From contig NW_022881614.1 of assembly GCF_003369915.1 (NCBI RefSeq), forward strand, positions 10,685,001 to 10,749,000: DNA of 64,000 nucleotides, in the 5' to 3' direction. Positions 30,171 through 41,310 of the stretch are shown piece by piece (position 1 is the first letter of the stretch; every line of letters begins with the position of its first letter). Made by a program: the position numbers and the translations under genes. The notes beneath the pieces were generated by a model. The model saw nothing but the letters and a program-made list of their open reading frames with translations. It searched no databases and was not told the DNA's origin. This DNA is from Drosophila miranda. Its lineage: Eukaryota; Arthropoda; Insecta; Diptera; Drosophilidae.

Positions 30171-31511
30171 ATGTCCCGCTTAAGTCTCTTGAGCAACCGC
30201 GCGCTTCTGCTAAGACGACCCACATTGGCCAGACTATACATAGGCCGCTGTCCCCTGAAAGCTGAGAGAGGGTACGCCGCGTACCAATTTAAACAACCCA
30301 AGACATTTTACTATCCAGATTGTAAACAAGAAGCGGAACGTAAGAGTGGCGTTACCACTGAACAAGCGCAACGTCAGCTCGAAGATGGCGGCAAGCCAAA
30401 GGACTTTTACTACAAGGTCCTAGGCGTCGGCAAGTACGCTACCAGCAAGGAAATACGCAACGCCTACTTGATGCTAGCCAAGCGCTATCATCCCGACAAA
30501 ATGGGCTCGGGGAGGTCCCTGAAACACTTTCAGGAGATCTCCAATGCCTATCATATTCTGACAGATGAAAACAAAAGGCTGGAGTACGATCAACTGGGGG
30601 GTGTCAAGGACGAGAAGGCGTTCCTCGAGCAAGCAACTGTGAATCCGACGATCTTGGGGCAAAAGCTGGACGAGGCTAAGAAACTTCAGGCGGAGACAGA
30701 CGCAAACGATGGTGAGCTGTCGTGTCAATGTGTCCTTGCAACCCCTAGATTAAATAGTAGTCTCCCCTCCCGTATAGAAATCAATAATCTGAAGCAGCTG
30801 AATGGCAAGAGCTTTGAATTGAGTCTTAGCTTCGAAGAAGCCGCCAATGGGTGCAAGAAGCGCGTGGACATACGCTACCTGCGGAAGTGTGGCAAGTGCG
30901 GCGGCAAGTCGCAGTTGATGACGCATCGTGATGTCGGGAAGGAGCCATGCCGACGCTGCAATGGCGCAGGCAAGGTGACCAAGCGGACGGTGACCTTTAC
31001 GGCCGAAAAGACATGTGAACACTGTAAAGGAAAGGGATTCATCAACCGCCGCGACTGCGAGCCGTGTGGCAACCGCGGTTTCATAGCATCCGGTGTCGAG
31101 GTGCTGGTTAAGGTACCGCCTGGATCTAAGGACGGCGATGTTATCACCATCCAAAACCCGAATACCCAAGAACGTGTTAATTATAGCCTGGTGGTCGAAC
31201 TAAGCGACTACTTTCGCCGATATGGCCTTGATGTCCATAGTGACAAGCTGATAACTATATCGCAAGCCATTTTAGGCGGCAGGTTCACTGTTCGCGGCCT
31301 CCACGAGCCTGTGGAAATACGCGTTGACCCAGGAACGCAGACAAATAGTGAGATAATAATCAAGAGCAAGGGCATACGCTGCGAGAATGGAGTGGGCAAC
31401 CACGTAGTAACTTTGAAAGTTTTCATACCTACAAAACTTTCAATTAAGCAGCGTCTTCTGATCCTGAGTTTAGCCCAGGCAGAAGATCCCATTTTCGAGC
31501 GCAAAACCTAA
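30171..31511 (+). CDS. DnaJ/Hsp40 (Tid/DNAJA3-like) copy C, intact
   Basis: 446 codons, single exon, ATG at 30171. Residues 1-35 are Arg-rich and hydrophobic, as in a mitochondrial presequence. The J domain is at about 77-143, with HPD at 107-109. The zinc region has four CxxC pairs at 240-243, 260-263, 282-285 and 296-299. The substrate-binding C-terminal domain is at about 305-440. This is a type I Hsp40 that would load clients onto mitochondrial Hsp70. The zinc pairs follow the CxxCxGxG pattern loosely (CRRCNGAG, CEHCKGKG). It lacks an obvious Gly/Phe-rich stretch after the J domain, and the tail is short compared with typical Tid. Copy-specific changes include RRPTLARL and VVELSDY. It lies antisense within MED24 intron 1. 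Confidence 0.9.
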   Translation: MSRLSLLSNRALLLRRPTLARLYIGRCPLKAERGYAAYQFKQPKTFYYPDCKQEAERKSGVTTEQAQRQLEDGGKPKDFYYKVLGVGKYATSKEIRNAYLMLAKRYHPDKMGSGRSLKHFQEISNAYHILTDENKRLEYDQLGGVKDEKAFLEQATVNPTILGQKLDEAKKLQAETDANDGELSCQCVLATPRLNSSLPSRIEINNLKQLNGKSFELSLSFEEAANGCKKRVDIRYLRKCGKCGGKSQLMTHRDVGKEPCRRCNGAGKVTKRTVTFTAEKTCEHCKGKGFINRRDCEPCGNRGFIASGVEVLVKVPPGSKDGDVITIQNPNTQERVNYSLVVELSDYFRRYGLDVHSDKLITISQAILGGRFTVRGLHEPVEIRVDPGTQTNSEIIIKSKGIRCENGVGNHVVTLKVFIPTKLSIKQRLLILSLAQAEDPIFERKT

Positions 31512-31643
31512 AAAACAAATAGCATAGCGCTTCAAAACAAATCTTGTTAAATTTTCTGTTAAATTACTCTGTCAATTACTCTGTTAAATAATGTTTAAAT
31601 TAAGTATGCATTTCAAACGACAAACTATTTGATTGTTGCTTGC
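31512..31643. other. 3' end of DnaJ copy C
   Basis: Short repeats of TTACTCTGT and TTAAAT lie between the stop and MED24 exon 1; the same text follows every DnaJ copy. No canonical AATAAA is seen; AAATAATG near 31588 is the nearest A-rich signal. Confidence 0.35.
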
Positions 31644-31733
31644 CTTCTTTATGTTGATGCCCCATTGAGAGTCCGACCAGCGTTCTCGCCACGCCACATA
31701 GATGAGCTGAAGGATTTTGTTGTTCTCCTTCAT
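31644..31733 (-). pseudogene. MED24: MED24 exon 1, unit 3 (open, but orphaned)
   Basis: 30 codons from ATG at 31733 to the AAG|GCAAGC donor at 31644. The text RERWSDSQWGIN is characteristic of the MED24 N-terminus. The exon itself is intact, but exon 2 of the unit is damaged and later exons are missing. Confidence 0.85.
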
Positions 31734-31854
31734 ATCCCTCGCTTAAACTCCACTCTCCTTTCGTGATGCAGTTACTTCTTTATTTTAAATTTTTAAGTAA
31801 CTAAATTTTGTTACTTTTCAGTTGTTTTCTTTTTTTTAGAGCACCGCACAGTGG

Positions 31855-32661
31855 TAGTGCTGCCAGATTTTGAGAGTCCCCATAAGCTAGAATGAAGAAG
31901 AAAATAAGCTAGAACAAGCTAAAAATTAAAAACAAATAGTTTAAAAATAAGCTAACCATAAAAACACATCAAAATCATAGATACTTTAATTTTGACGATA
32001 TATTTTTTTTATTTATATTTATTTTTTAAGTAATGACATGCATTTTTCCACTTTACAACAAATCGCAGTCTCGTGCTCCTCTGGTTTTTGAGGACTTTTA
32101 ATAAAAGGTATTTTGTTAGTTCATGCTTGCATTGGACGCAATATGTTTTTTAGCGACAGCATGCTGCCGTAATTCGCACAACTTGGACCCAATTTTTGCT
32201 TTATAAGAGCAGCTGTACGATTTTGTGGGGTAAGTTGGCACGTTGCGTAGACACTCCATAAATTCATCAAAATTTAACCAGAAATTGTGGAAATATTGAT
32301 TATAAGACACTTTCGGCATTTTCTCTTATGTAAATGTGCAAACATGTGCAATACTGTGGTATGACTAAAATTTATCAACGAAAGATTACTATAAATTTAT
32401 ACACAAAATTGGATGATATACCAAAATAAGAACTATTTCTTGTTTTTTATTGAATATTATGATTTTCCCGCTAAAAATTAACAAATATTTCAATAAAATC
32501 AAAAAACAGAAATTTTGCTGTACTAATTATTTTAAGCCAAAATAAGCTAAATGAACCTTTGAACAAGCTAGATTTCAAGCTATAAGCATTTCAAATATTT
32601 TTCGAGCTATTTGGTTTTAAAACAAGCCAAATCTAGCTTAAAATAAGCGAAAATGGCAGCA
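31855..32661 (-). mobile_element. Inverted-repeat DNA element in the MED24 5' leader, unit 3
   Basis: Orthologous in position and sequence to 19392-20198. The 67-codon minus frame is at 32319-32116. The left flanking direct repeat has diverged (AGCACCGCACAGTGG); the right one is unchanged. Confidence 0.5.
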
Positions 32662-32678
32662 CCGCACCGTAGAGGTGT

Positions 32679-32838
32679 AACCAGTGTGACCGCGGATTTA
32701 TCGATAAAATATACCGTCCGACCCTCAGAAATCACAAACCACACAGTATATAGATGTGCCAGTTCATACAACGAAAGCGTCACACACTGGCTAACGCGTT
32801 CAGTACCCCAGAGTGACGTCATCATGAGAGAGAGAGAG
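32679..32838 (-). promoter_or_regulatory. MED24 promoter block with CRE and GAGA, unit 3
   Basis: CCAGTGTGACC (Motif 1, minus) at 32681-32691, TTATCGATAA at 32698-32707 and the motif-6 20-mer at about 32707-32726. TGACGTCA is at 32814-32821, followed by a GA run. The order matches units 2 and 4. Confidence 0.6.
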
Positions 32839-32984
32839 CGCAGAGAGAACATCTTTGCATGTGTTAGTACACACGCAATATGTTTCGACAAAAATATGTG
32901 ATTGTATGCTTTTTCAGATTTTTTGAACTCTCTCAGGTCTGGTTCTGTTTTGCCACCAGAATGTTTTAGTGTATGGGTGCACAT

Positions 32985-33449
32985 GCATTCTCACGTACTT
33001 TGCGTGTGTGGTTAGTATTGCTGGCCGCTAGAACTGAAATTTGAATTTGGTTCTTGTTTTGGGCCTTTTGATGGACTGACCTACTGCCACAAAATAAATG
33101 AAGAATGGGCAGGGGGTGGGGGTATGGTACACTAGGGCGCGGGAAATGAAATAAAAGCTGTTATTTGTTTGTTTTATACCACAAAATATAAAATATTACA
33201 ATAATATAATTACACATTTATTTCCTTATTTTAAACAGGTTTATTATAAATTATAAAAATTATGCAAACGCCGTCGGTTCTCGACTTTTTTGTTTATTAT
33301 AACTAAAACAATGATGTATATAAATATACAATATAAGAAAAAATATATATATACTTAATTAAATTTGCATAAATATATATGTATATTTCTTTCTATAAAT
33401 AGAGGATATGCCTTAAGAATGTTCATATATGTAACTACATATATGTATG
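32985..33449. other. Unit 3 spacer before Gypsy-3
   Basis: A/T-rich spacer with the CAGGGGGTGGGGGTATGGTA block, as in the other units. An extra CCACCAGAATGTTTTAGTGT segment (about 32955-32975) is shared with unit 4 but missing in units 1 and 2. No gene supported. Confidence 0.5.
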
Positions 33450-33453
33450 TATA

Positions 33454-33704
33454 AATTTTAATTTTATTTCTTTCAATTTTTATTTTATTTTATTCGGTTT
33501 GAGATAGGCGTGGCGACGGCCGACGCGGTTGATTTCTCCCCCCGAACTACTCTACTGCTTACAAGTAAGTTACCAGCACTCCCGACGCTCACTGCTCGTT
33601 CTGCAACATTGTTGCGTACCCAAAACTCCGGTGTCGCTGGGCAACATCCCCTGTATAACGGCTGATCTTGTTTTTATATATTTTTTCGATCGATTGTGTT
33701 AACT
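33454..33704 (-). repeat. Gypsy-3 3' LTR
   Basis: 251 bp, GC-rich in the middle, preceded on the minus strand by the polypurine tract complementary to CCTCCTTC at 33705-33712. Confidence 0.9.
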
Positions 33705-34570
33705 CCTCCTTCACTTAAGTGGAAGACGTCCTCGGATTCCTTTAAGCCGTCATTTAGCACTTGGAGGTCACGTTGGCGTCTGTTTCTCGGAGCCAATCCA
33801 GATATTATCGGTCTTCTTACGAGTCCTGATTCCAGTTGGTCGATGTGTCGTAAGTTTCCATACTTAACCTTTATAAGTACGGCAAGCTCGGTACGTCTTC
33901 ATGGTTTGTTATGTCGAGGAATGTGGATACTGTTGATCCTGGAGACTTCCTCGCGTAGTTCTGTTTATCGATTGTATCCACTATGTCGTTTATGATGATT
34001 ATGCCATCGTCGATGCGTGTTACAGGTTCGAGATGGCTGGGCCGAGTTGGACAGTGCGCGATGACACCGGAGTATAGTTGCTGCGCACAAGTTGTGTAGG
34101 GAAGTTTTTTACAGAATGTTGTTGTAAGAGTGGTAGCGCAGTTTCCGATAGCTGTAACATGGTTACCACCGTCGGCAATTTTTCGTCTTCGGCGAAGTTA
34201 ATTGTGATGCCGTTGTGCTCAACAGGGTGATTACAGATTAATCTTACAGAATATTTTTTTTTTTTTTTTGCAAACTAGGTAAGGCTTAGGAAAGAATTCA
34301 TTATTAAATAAAACTTTGATTTTAGCTTCCTCTATTAAATCAGTAATAGTTAAATTCGTAGAGTGTTTATTAATTATTCTTCTCAAATCGTGAGAGTCTA
34401 ATACGGAAGGGTTAACAATTCCTATCTTTGCAAGTGTAACTGATAACATTAATGCTTTTAATTCTGAAATAATTATTCTGTTTCTTGAAAGTAATGTCTC
34501 ATTTGCGATTGTAGGAATTGGTTTCTTAACTCTTCTGTATCCTCTATTATTGTTGTATATTGAATAGTGA
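33705..34570 (-). pseudogene. Gypsy-3 env-like remnant
   Basis: Minus-strand fragments of an errantivirus-type Env. 34449-34231 encodes 72 residues including the VNPSVLDSHDLRR block. It ends at a run of A/T (34253-34270) and is followed by further short frames with many stops down to the polypurine tract. Signal peptide and outer domain are not recognisable. Clearly non-functional. Confidence 0.55.
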
Positions 34571-34784
34571 AGAGGAATATGAACTCATTATGAACTGATG
34601 TCTATCTTAAATTGTCCTTGTGGACCACCCTTCCTTTTATTAGGACCGTTGTCCCCAAGTCTGCCTCGATTTTATTTTCGGTGTACAAAGGTGTCAGTTT
34701 GTTTCCTAATCGTTTGTTTGCTTTTACAAGGACTGTGTCACCTACTTGAAACTGTCTATCATGTCTTACTTCATTCAGTTTTTT

Positions 34785-35812
34785 TACCCGATACTCAAAA
34801 TGAGTATTGGGGTATATTAGATTTGTGGTAAAAGTGGATGTGTGTAACGTCCAGAAGGAATCGTTTCCGACCCCATAAAGTATACATATTCTTGATCAGC
34901 ATCAATAGCCGAGTCGATTGAGCCCTGTCTGTCTGTCCGTCTGTCCGTCCGTCCCCTTCAGCGCCTAGTGCTCAAAGACTATAAGAGCTAGAGCAACGAT
35001 GTTTTGGATCCAGACTTCTGTGATATGTCACTGCTACAAAAATATCTCAAAACTTCGCCCCGCCCACTTCCGCCCCCACAAAGGACGAAAATCTATGGCA
35101 TCCACATTTTTGAAGATACGATAAAACCAAAAAAGCAGAATCGGTGAGGATGACCATATCTTCTACAGTGCAAAATCTGAACCAGATCGTATAATGATTA
35201 TAGCCAGAATCAAGAAAACAATTTCATTCTTTCTCGCTCTGTCTCTCTCTAACACACAGGTTTCATGGTCGGCTTTTCCAATTGCAAAATATGAGTTCAA
35301 GGATCTCAGAACCTATAAGAGCCAGAGCAACCAAATTTGGTATCCACACTCCTGTGATATCGGACCTTGACCGTTTCGTGTCCAAATTTCGCCACACCCC
35401 CTTCCGCCCCCGCAAAGGACGAAAATCTGGGGCATCCACAAATCTCAGAGACTATTAAGGCTAGAGTAACCAAATTTGGTATCCGCACTTCTGTTAGATT
35501 TCACTATTAAACGTATATCTCAGAATTTCGCCCCACCCCCTCCGCCCCCACAAAAGACGAAAATCTGTTGCATCCACAATATTGCACATTCGAGAAAACT
35601 AAAAACGCAGAATCATAGATAATGACCATATCTATCAGATTGCTGAATCTGGATCAGATCGGATCATTGTTGTAGCCAAAAGCAAGACATCAATTTTCAC
35701 TGGCTACGCAGCGCCCGACGTCACGCTCAGACTGATTTTCTATACTGACTTAGTATCGGGTATAGCTGTAGAGTTGCGGTGTCCGCAGCAACTCACAACG
35801 TTCCACCTCGTT
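34785..35812 (-). mobile_element. DINE-1/INE-1-type element inserted in Gypsy-3 pol
   Basis: Reverse-oriented relative to 28726-29660, with the same ends (TACCCGATACTC at 34785; CGTTCCACCTCGTT at 35799-35812) and the CTGTCTGTCCGTCTGTCCGT block. It splits the integrase frame of Gypsy-3 between text ending near 35813 and text resuming near 34784, which is GPY/F-like integrase C-terminus. No target duplication is evident, as expected for Helitron-like elements. Confidence 0.8.
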
Positions 35813-37232
35813 TCATTTGGAGTTGTTGTGCTTTATGAACTCTATTCCTGATTTCCACCTCAAGTTCAGGGGAGGACGAGTGAATTACATCGACCGGACG
35901 TTTCTTCGTTACGGAGTGAACTGTGTTATTGTATTCAATAGTTGCTTGAAGTATCGTTTCCACAGTATTTGTAAGCTTCCTTTGGGCTGTTAAACATCTC
36001 GCGATGTCATTAGTGGTGCTATGGAATCTTTCGACTTGTCCATTGGAAGTACTATGAAGTGGTGGAGCATTTATAATTTGAATGTTATATTGGTTACTTA
36101 ATAATGATTTTATTGTCTCCGACTTTATGGAAGGTTCGTTATCGCAATAGATCGTCTTGGTGTTCCGGTAAAAATTGATAAGTTGTAAAATTGCTGATTG
36201 TATGTCAACTATTGTTCTTGAAGCGATGGGTTGGACAACTGCAAATTTTGAAAGCTTGTCTATGCATGTGAGGAAATATTTTTTATCGGTTGAATATACG
36301 TCGATATGTAGCATTTCGCCCACATACGAGGGTATGGGTGTTTCCCCAAGTATTTGTTTTTGTGGGTGTCGGTTGTACTTGGCCGTTTGACAAATTTTGC
36401 AATTTGCAACAACCTCGACTGCTAATTTGGTCATTTTCGGGAAAAAATAGTCTTGTAAAATTTGTTTTACATTCTCCTGTGCCGCCCTATGGGCTCTATT
36501 GTGTTCTGTAATAACTATTTCTTTTTGTTCGTTCTTGTCCAAAATGTCATTTACTATATGTTTTGTGTATCGGAATATTGTTGTTGGAAATGTTTCTATT
36601 AATTTATGTTGAATGAATGCTAATATGGGTAATTCGCAGTGGATTGCATTTACGACATCTTTTTTGACAGCGTCACTTATTTTTTTAATTAACGAGTCCC
36701 TACTTGAGAAATATATTGTATGTCGGATCTTTTCACCGAACAAAATGGTTGTGCGATTTGAAGCTACTTCATGTTCCTCTATTATAATTTGGTTTCGAAA
36801 GCAGTTGATTGGTTTGTCTGTTGATTCTATAGTGTATGTAAGTGATATTTCGCTGTGTATTGTGGCCCTGTCTGACTGTGCATCATCTTCTAAGGTATGG
36901 ATGTTGTGTCGTGATAGTGCGTCAGCGACGAAGTTTTCTTTTCCTGGCTTGTAGAAGATATTTGCATTGTACTCGTCTATGAGAGCTTTCCAAGGTCTTA
37001 TTTTTGCGTTTGGGTTGCGATCAGAAACTGCAAACGTTAGAGGCTGATGGTCTGTAAAAATATTTAAATTTTTTACTCCGTATAGATAGTTTCTGAGGTT
37101 TTTCAAAGCCCAAACTATAGCGAGCAGCTCTCTTTCGTTTGTTGCAAAGTTAAGTTCCCTATCATTTAGTGTCCTTGATATCATGGTAATTGGCTTGTGA
37201 TAAGACGGCTCCCAGACCGAAGGACGAAGCAT
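35813..37232 (-). pseudogene. Gypsy-3 pol part 2: RNase H end and integrase, truncated by DINE-1
   Basis: The minus frame from 37232 carries the distal RNase H (FTDHQPLTFA), the zinc region (CKICQTAKY) and the integrase core with YCDNEPS and QVERFHS. It runs out in the DINE-1 terminus. It overlaps the upstream frame (ending 37162) by about 70 bases, placing the frameshift near 37200. The catalytic residues D, D and E are present, but the C-terminus is displaced by 1 kb of DINE-1. Confidence 0.8.
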
Positions 37233-38694
37233 CTGTTGTTAGGTCAAATGCTTTCTTATAGTCAGGATAGAGTAACATTACGCTTTCGGATGCCAGAATC
37301 TCTTTTAGTTTATTGAATGCCGCGCACTGACTTTCGTCTAATTTGACTGGTATTTTCTTTGACTGTCCGGCGCTTACCTTGCCATTTTCGCCCTTAAGGA
37401 TGTCACTTATGGGTTTAGCTATGGATGCAAAGTCTTTAATAAAACATCTATAGTAACTTGCAAGTCCAAGGAATGATCTGACGTTGAACAAAGTGGTTGG
37501 TTGTTCGTAGTTACGAATCGCTTCCACTTTATTGGGGCATGTTTTTATACCATTACTTGAGACGACATTTCCTAAGTATTCGACATTCTCCTTGAAAAAG
37601 TGCGATTTTTCGCGCGAAACTCTCATATTGGCATCGTACAGTTTGTCTAAGACCCATGCGATATGCTTGACATGGCTTTCCATGTTTTCGGAAAAAATGA
37701 TTACATCATCGACATAAACATAGCAAGTTTTCCCAATTTGCTCTCTGAGCACGTCGTCAATGGCCCTCTGAAAAATACTAGGTGCATTTTTCAAGCCAAA
37801 GGGGAGTCTACAGAACTCATACTTCCCATTTGCTACGGAGAAAGCTGTTTTTTCTTTTTCTGCAAGTAAAATCTGATGGAATCCAGATTTAAGATCTAGG
37901 GTTGTAAAGTATTTAGCTGTACCCAAGTTGGATAATATAGAAACTATATTGGGAATGGGATATTTGTCATCTGTTGTTTTTAAATTTAGTTTCCTGAAAT
38001 CTATGACCAAACGTTTTTTTTTATTTCCCTGTTCATCGGTAGCTTTTTTGTCTACAACCCAAACGGGGTTGTTGTATGGTGACCGAGACGGTCGTATTAT
38101 ACCACCTTTCAACAAGTCTTGAGTTTCTGCATTTACGAATTCTGAAACGCCCATTGGATATGGGTACAATTTTGAATATATGGGATCTTCATTTTCTGTT
38201 CGGATAGTGCCAATGATATTTGTATTATATGGGAGTGCTTCATTTGGGTCTGCGAAAACCCCTGTTCGGTTTCCTAACATCAGCTGAAACTTTTGGGATA
38301 TAGTCTCAGGGACCTGTATTTCCTCGACATTTGTGAAATTTATGTTTGCACATTTTAAAAATTGGATTGTTTCGGAACCGAAGTTTGTTATTAATTTCTT
38401 ATTCTTTAAGTCCAGTAGAACGTCACTCTGTTTTAATAGGTCCAGTCCAATTATACCGTCAAATGTCGTGAGGTTTGGTAGTAAAAAAAATGTTGAGTTG
38501 GTATTGAAAAGGTGCATTATACATTTTTTGTCTATGCCACTATAGCCATGGATTGACTTCACTCGGAAGGGTTTATTTACTAGGGTAATATGTTTTAGTT
38601 CTTTTAATGGTTTTATGTAGTTTTTGGAAGCTCCTGTATCTATGAGTAATTTGATTGTTCTCCCTGCTACTGTCCTTTCTATGAACGGAAGCAA
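37162..38694 (-). pseudogene. Gypsy-3 pol part 1: protease, RT, start of RNase H
   Basis: 510 codons on the minus strand. The protease motif LIDTGASKNYI is intact, RT carries YVDDVIIF, and RNase H starts LTTDASSFGLGAVLSQ just before the frame is lost. It overlaps the end of gag by 16 bases in another frame, consistent with the usual -1 frameshift expression. The frameshift inside RNase H disables downstream domains. Confidence 0.82.
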
Positions 38695-40019
38695 GGAGTT
38701 ATGTCTAAAAAATTAATCTGGTCATAATCTGAAAGGTCGTTTTCTATGCCATCAACTTCGGCGTTTGCTATAGTTTGGTAATCCTGTTCTTCCTGATCGA
38801 GTAGGGTATCTTCTGCTTCTACGTGGTTAATTCTTTGTTGTTTCGGTCCCGTAAAACGTGCGCTACTATTGTTCGGTCGCTTGTTTGTTTGTCCCTGGTT
38901 GTTGTAGTCCGATTGGTTGTTTTGTTGCTGACTTTGCCACTGGTTTTGTCTCTGAGGCGCGCTATTTTGTTGATACTGAGTAGTCTGCCTAAAACGTGAG
39001 GATGTGTCCACGTCCATTGGTTGGACCTGTTCTGATTTTGGTAAAAATTCTTGTTTCCTATACTGTGGGAGTTTCCCTAGTTGTCTTTGCCTTGTGTCCG
39101 TCATTAAATTCTCTCTGCCATGCTGTCTTTGTTCAGTTCTCTGAGCTTTTTCTTCTATGCTACGGGCGTAGTTTGAAGCGAACATATTGCGATCATGATT
39201 AGCCTCAACTTCTTGAGCCAATGCCAAGGCAGAGGGTAGATCTTTTGGTCTTGCCGAGAATAGAACATCACTTAAAGTCTTCTTGGTTCCTGAGATGAAC
39301 ACTCGTAGAGCGTCCGCTCTGTATTTCTCATTCAATGAAGAAGCTACAGTGGTTTCGTTAGTCATAATTGTTTTGTTTATAAGGAGGGTCAGTTTCTTTT
39401 CTACTTCGTCATAGTACTGTAATAATGTCAAATTTCCCTGCCGGAGCGTTGACATCTCTTGTTCAATTAAGTATATTGGTCGTTTGTCTGCGTACGTAAA
39501 GTCTAGTCGATCTATAATGGCTTTAAAATTAAGGGGAGTGTCGAAAGAAGAGAGTACCATATCAGCTGAGTTCTTAACTTTGTTTCTCAGTATTCCTAAA
39601 GCTTGATAATGTTTTGAGCTACCGTCAAATTTCTCATAAACTTTGTATGCGGTATGCGCAGCCTTCCTCCATGAGACATAGGTTTCATTCTTTCCCTCAA
39701 AGTCGGGCAGGGATTTCATAATATCAAGAGTCTCATTACAGACAACGTCTGTTCTTATCTCTGCATCCTTGTACGCCACCACTTGAGGAGCGTTAATTTG
39801 TACACTATTTAAGCTCTCCTGAATACCCTGTAGTTTTGAAGTGAAGCTCTGTTCCTGTACGGCTAGTGCGCTTGAAACCGCGGCCTCTATCATGAGTCTG
39901 AGCTGCTCGTTTGATATATTCATTTCTAAATTTATGTTCTCTATTACGTCTTCCTGATAATTTGTTCCTTTTAGTTTCTGAAATTCTTTTACCAAATCTT
40001 GTACTTCCTTATCACTCAT
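38679..40019 (-). CDS. Gypsy-3 gag
   Basis: 446 codons from ATG at 40019. Same layout as Gypsy-2 gag: WRKAAHTAYKVYEKF and LRQGNLTLLQYYDEV segments, a PMDVD motif, and a Gln/Asn-rich tail without a CCHC knuckle. Open throughout. The two gags are clearly related but only distantly similar, so the elements are different families of one group. Confidence 0.85.
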   Translation of the reverse strand: MSDKEVQDLVKEFQKLKGTNYQEDVIENINLEMNISNEQLRLMIEAAVSSALAVQEQSFTSKLQGIQESLNSVQINAPQVVAYKDAEIRTDVVCNETLDIMKSLPDFEGKNETYVSWRKAAHTAYKVYEKFDGSSKHYQALGILRNKVKNSADMVLSSFDTPLNFKAIIDRLDFTYADKRPIYLIEQEMSTLRQGNLTLLQYYDEVEKKLTLLINKTIMTNETTVASSLNEKYRADALRVFISGTKKTLSDVLFSARPKDLPSALALAQEVEANHDRNMFASNYARSIEEKAQRTEQRQHGRENLMTDTRQRQLGKLPQYRKQEFLPKSEQVQPMDVDTSSRFRQTTQYQQNSAPQRQNQWQSQQQNNQSDYNNQGQTNKRPNNSSARFTGPKQQRINHVEAEDTLLDQEEQDYQTIANAEVDGIENDLSDYDQINFLDITPCFRS

Positions 40020-40392
40020 AACCTAAACAAAAAATGCACCTGTTTTTATTTATTTCACTATCAATCAACTTGCAAGACTAAATAGTGTTTTATGTGGGGT
40101 TTTGAGTTTTTTTTTTTTTAATGAACACTCTACTCACATGTTCTTTGTCATAAACTATGTTAGTATAGCTGCTTCTTGATGTCTTCTTGTTGGTAGGTGT
40201 ATGGTGGTGTATGGTGGACGGTTTATGGTGTATGGTGTACAATTTATGGTGTATGGTAGTATGGTGTCTTCTTTGTCTTTCAGATGCTGCTGGATCTGTT
40301 TTTTTTTTTTTTTTATGTTCAATTGCGTGTATTGGTTTTTAATTTTTGCCGCTGGTTTAGGTTTTGCCGTGGGTTCGAATTAGTTGGGCGCC

Positions 40393-40643
40393 AATTTTAA
40401 CTTTATTTCTTTCAATTTTTATTTTATTTTATTCGGTTTGAGATAGGCGTGGCGACGGCCGACGCGGTTGATTTCTCCCCCCGAACTACTCTACTGCTTA
40501 CAAGTAAGTTACCAGCACTCCCGACGCTTACTGCTCGTTCTGCAACATTGTTGCGTACCCAAAACTCCGGTGTCGCTGGGCAACATCCCCTGTATAACGG
40601 CTGATCTTGTTTTTATATATTTTTTCGATCGATTGTGTTAACT
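40393..40643 (-). repeat. Gypsy-3 5' LTR
   Basis: 251 bp, matching 33454-33704 with two visible substitutions. The primer binding site (TGGCGCCCAACTAATTCG on the minus strand) lies at about 40376-40393. Confidence 0.9.
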
Positions 40644-40903
40644 TATATACGTAAATACATACATACATATGTACTTAAAGTCGCCGCTCAAATTGGCTCC
40701 TGATTGAACATCGGTACCCAGGGAACACCACGAGGAGGCCATTATATATTAAATGGGGTCAAAAATTAATCTGACCTTTGAGTCGACTTGATATGACTTA
40801 ATTTCAAGACTTTTAAGTAATTAAGTCACATCCATGTTCTCCGCCTAAAATTAAATCTGTAAGATATATGTACATACATATGTATGTATGTATGTATGTA
40901 TAT

Positions 40904-41184
40904 CTAACTAGAAACTCCAGCAGCGATGTGATGCAGTAGATACGCTCCAGTTTATCATATCTGGCTATGAAGCGGAGCACTGCGGCATGCGAGACGAGGT
41001 GGGCACACAACGAGTGCTTCAGGTAGTTGAGTACCAGCTGAGAGGACAAAATTCATAATGGTTTAAGTTAAGGTCAAATATCAAGGAGGTAACACTCACT
41101 GGATTGGCTGTGGAGCCAATCAGCGCCTGCTGCATGAGGCAATCGGCCAAATTGTACACATCTCCACTGACGCCTCGGGGCAAG
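40904..41184 (-). pseudogene. MED24: MED24 exons 3 (truncated) and 2, unit 4
   Basis: Exon 3 (40904-41037) has the same breakpoint at the microsatellite as unit 2. Exon 2 starts to read from its donor at 41100, but its upstream end is fused at about 41183 to distal intron 1 sequence (GGGGC joined to AAGGCTTCATAG). This removes the acceptor and about 70 bases. Confidence 0.82.
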
Positions 41185-41310
41185 GCTTCATAGGGATTCC
41201 GGCCGAATCTCCAAACCAATCAGTGCTATCCTAAATATTGTAAAACTGACATCGTAAAAAAATCAAGTCAGCTTATTTCTGGTCTATTTATTTTGAATTT
41301 TGGCAAGAAT

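Larger units (their letters stand above)
33454..40643 (-). mobile_element. Gypsy-3: Gypsy element with 251-bp LTRs, interrupted by DINE-1
   Basis: LTRs at 33454-33704 and 40393-40643 flank the element. The target duplication TATA is at 33450-33453 and 40644-40647; the empty site TATGTATGTATATACG is in unit 1 at about 17335. LTR ends AGTTAAC...AATT, the primer site TGGCGCCCAAC after the 5' LTR and a GAAGGAGG polypurine tract fit the gypsy group. I saw two differences between LTRs (AATTTTAAT/AATTTTAAC and GCTCAC/GCTTAC). Gag is open, pol has one frameshift in RNase H and is split by a DINE-1 insertion, and the env-like region is reduced to fragments. Confidence 0.92.
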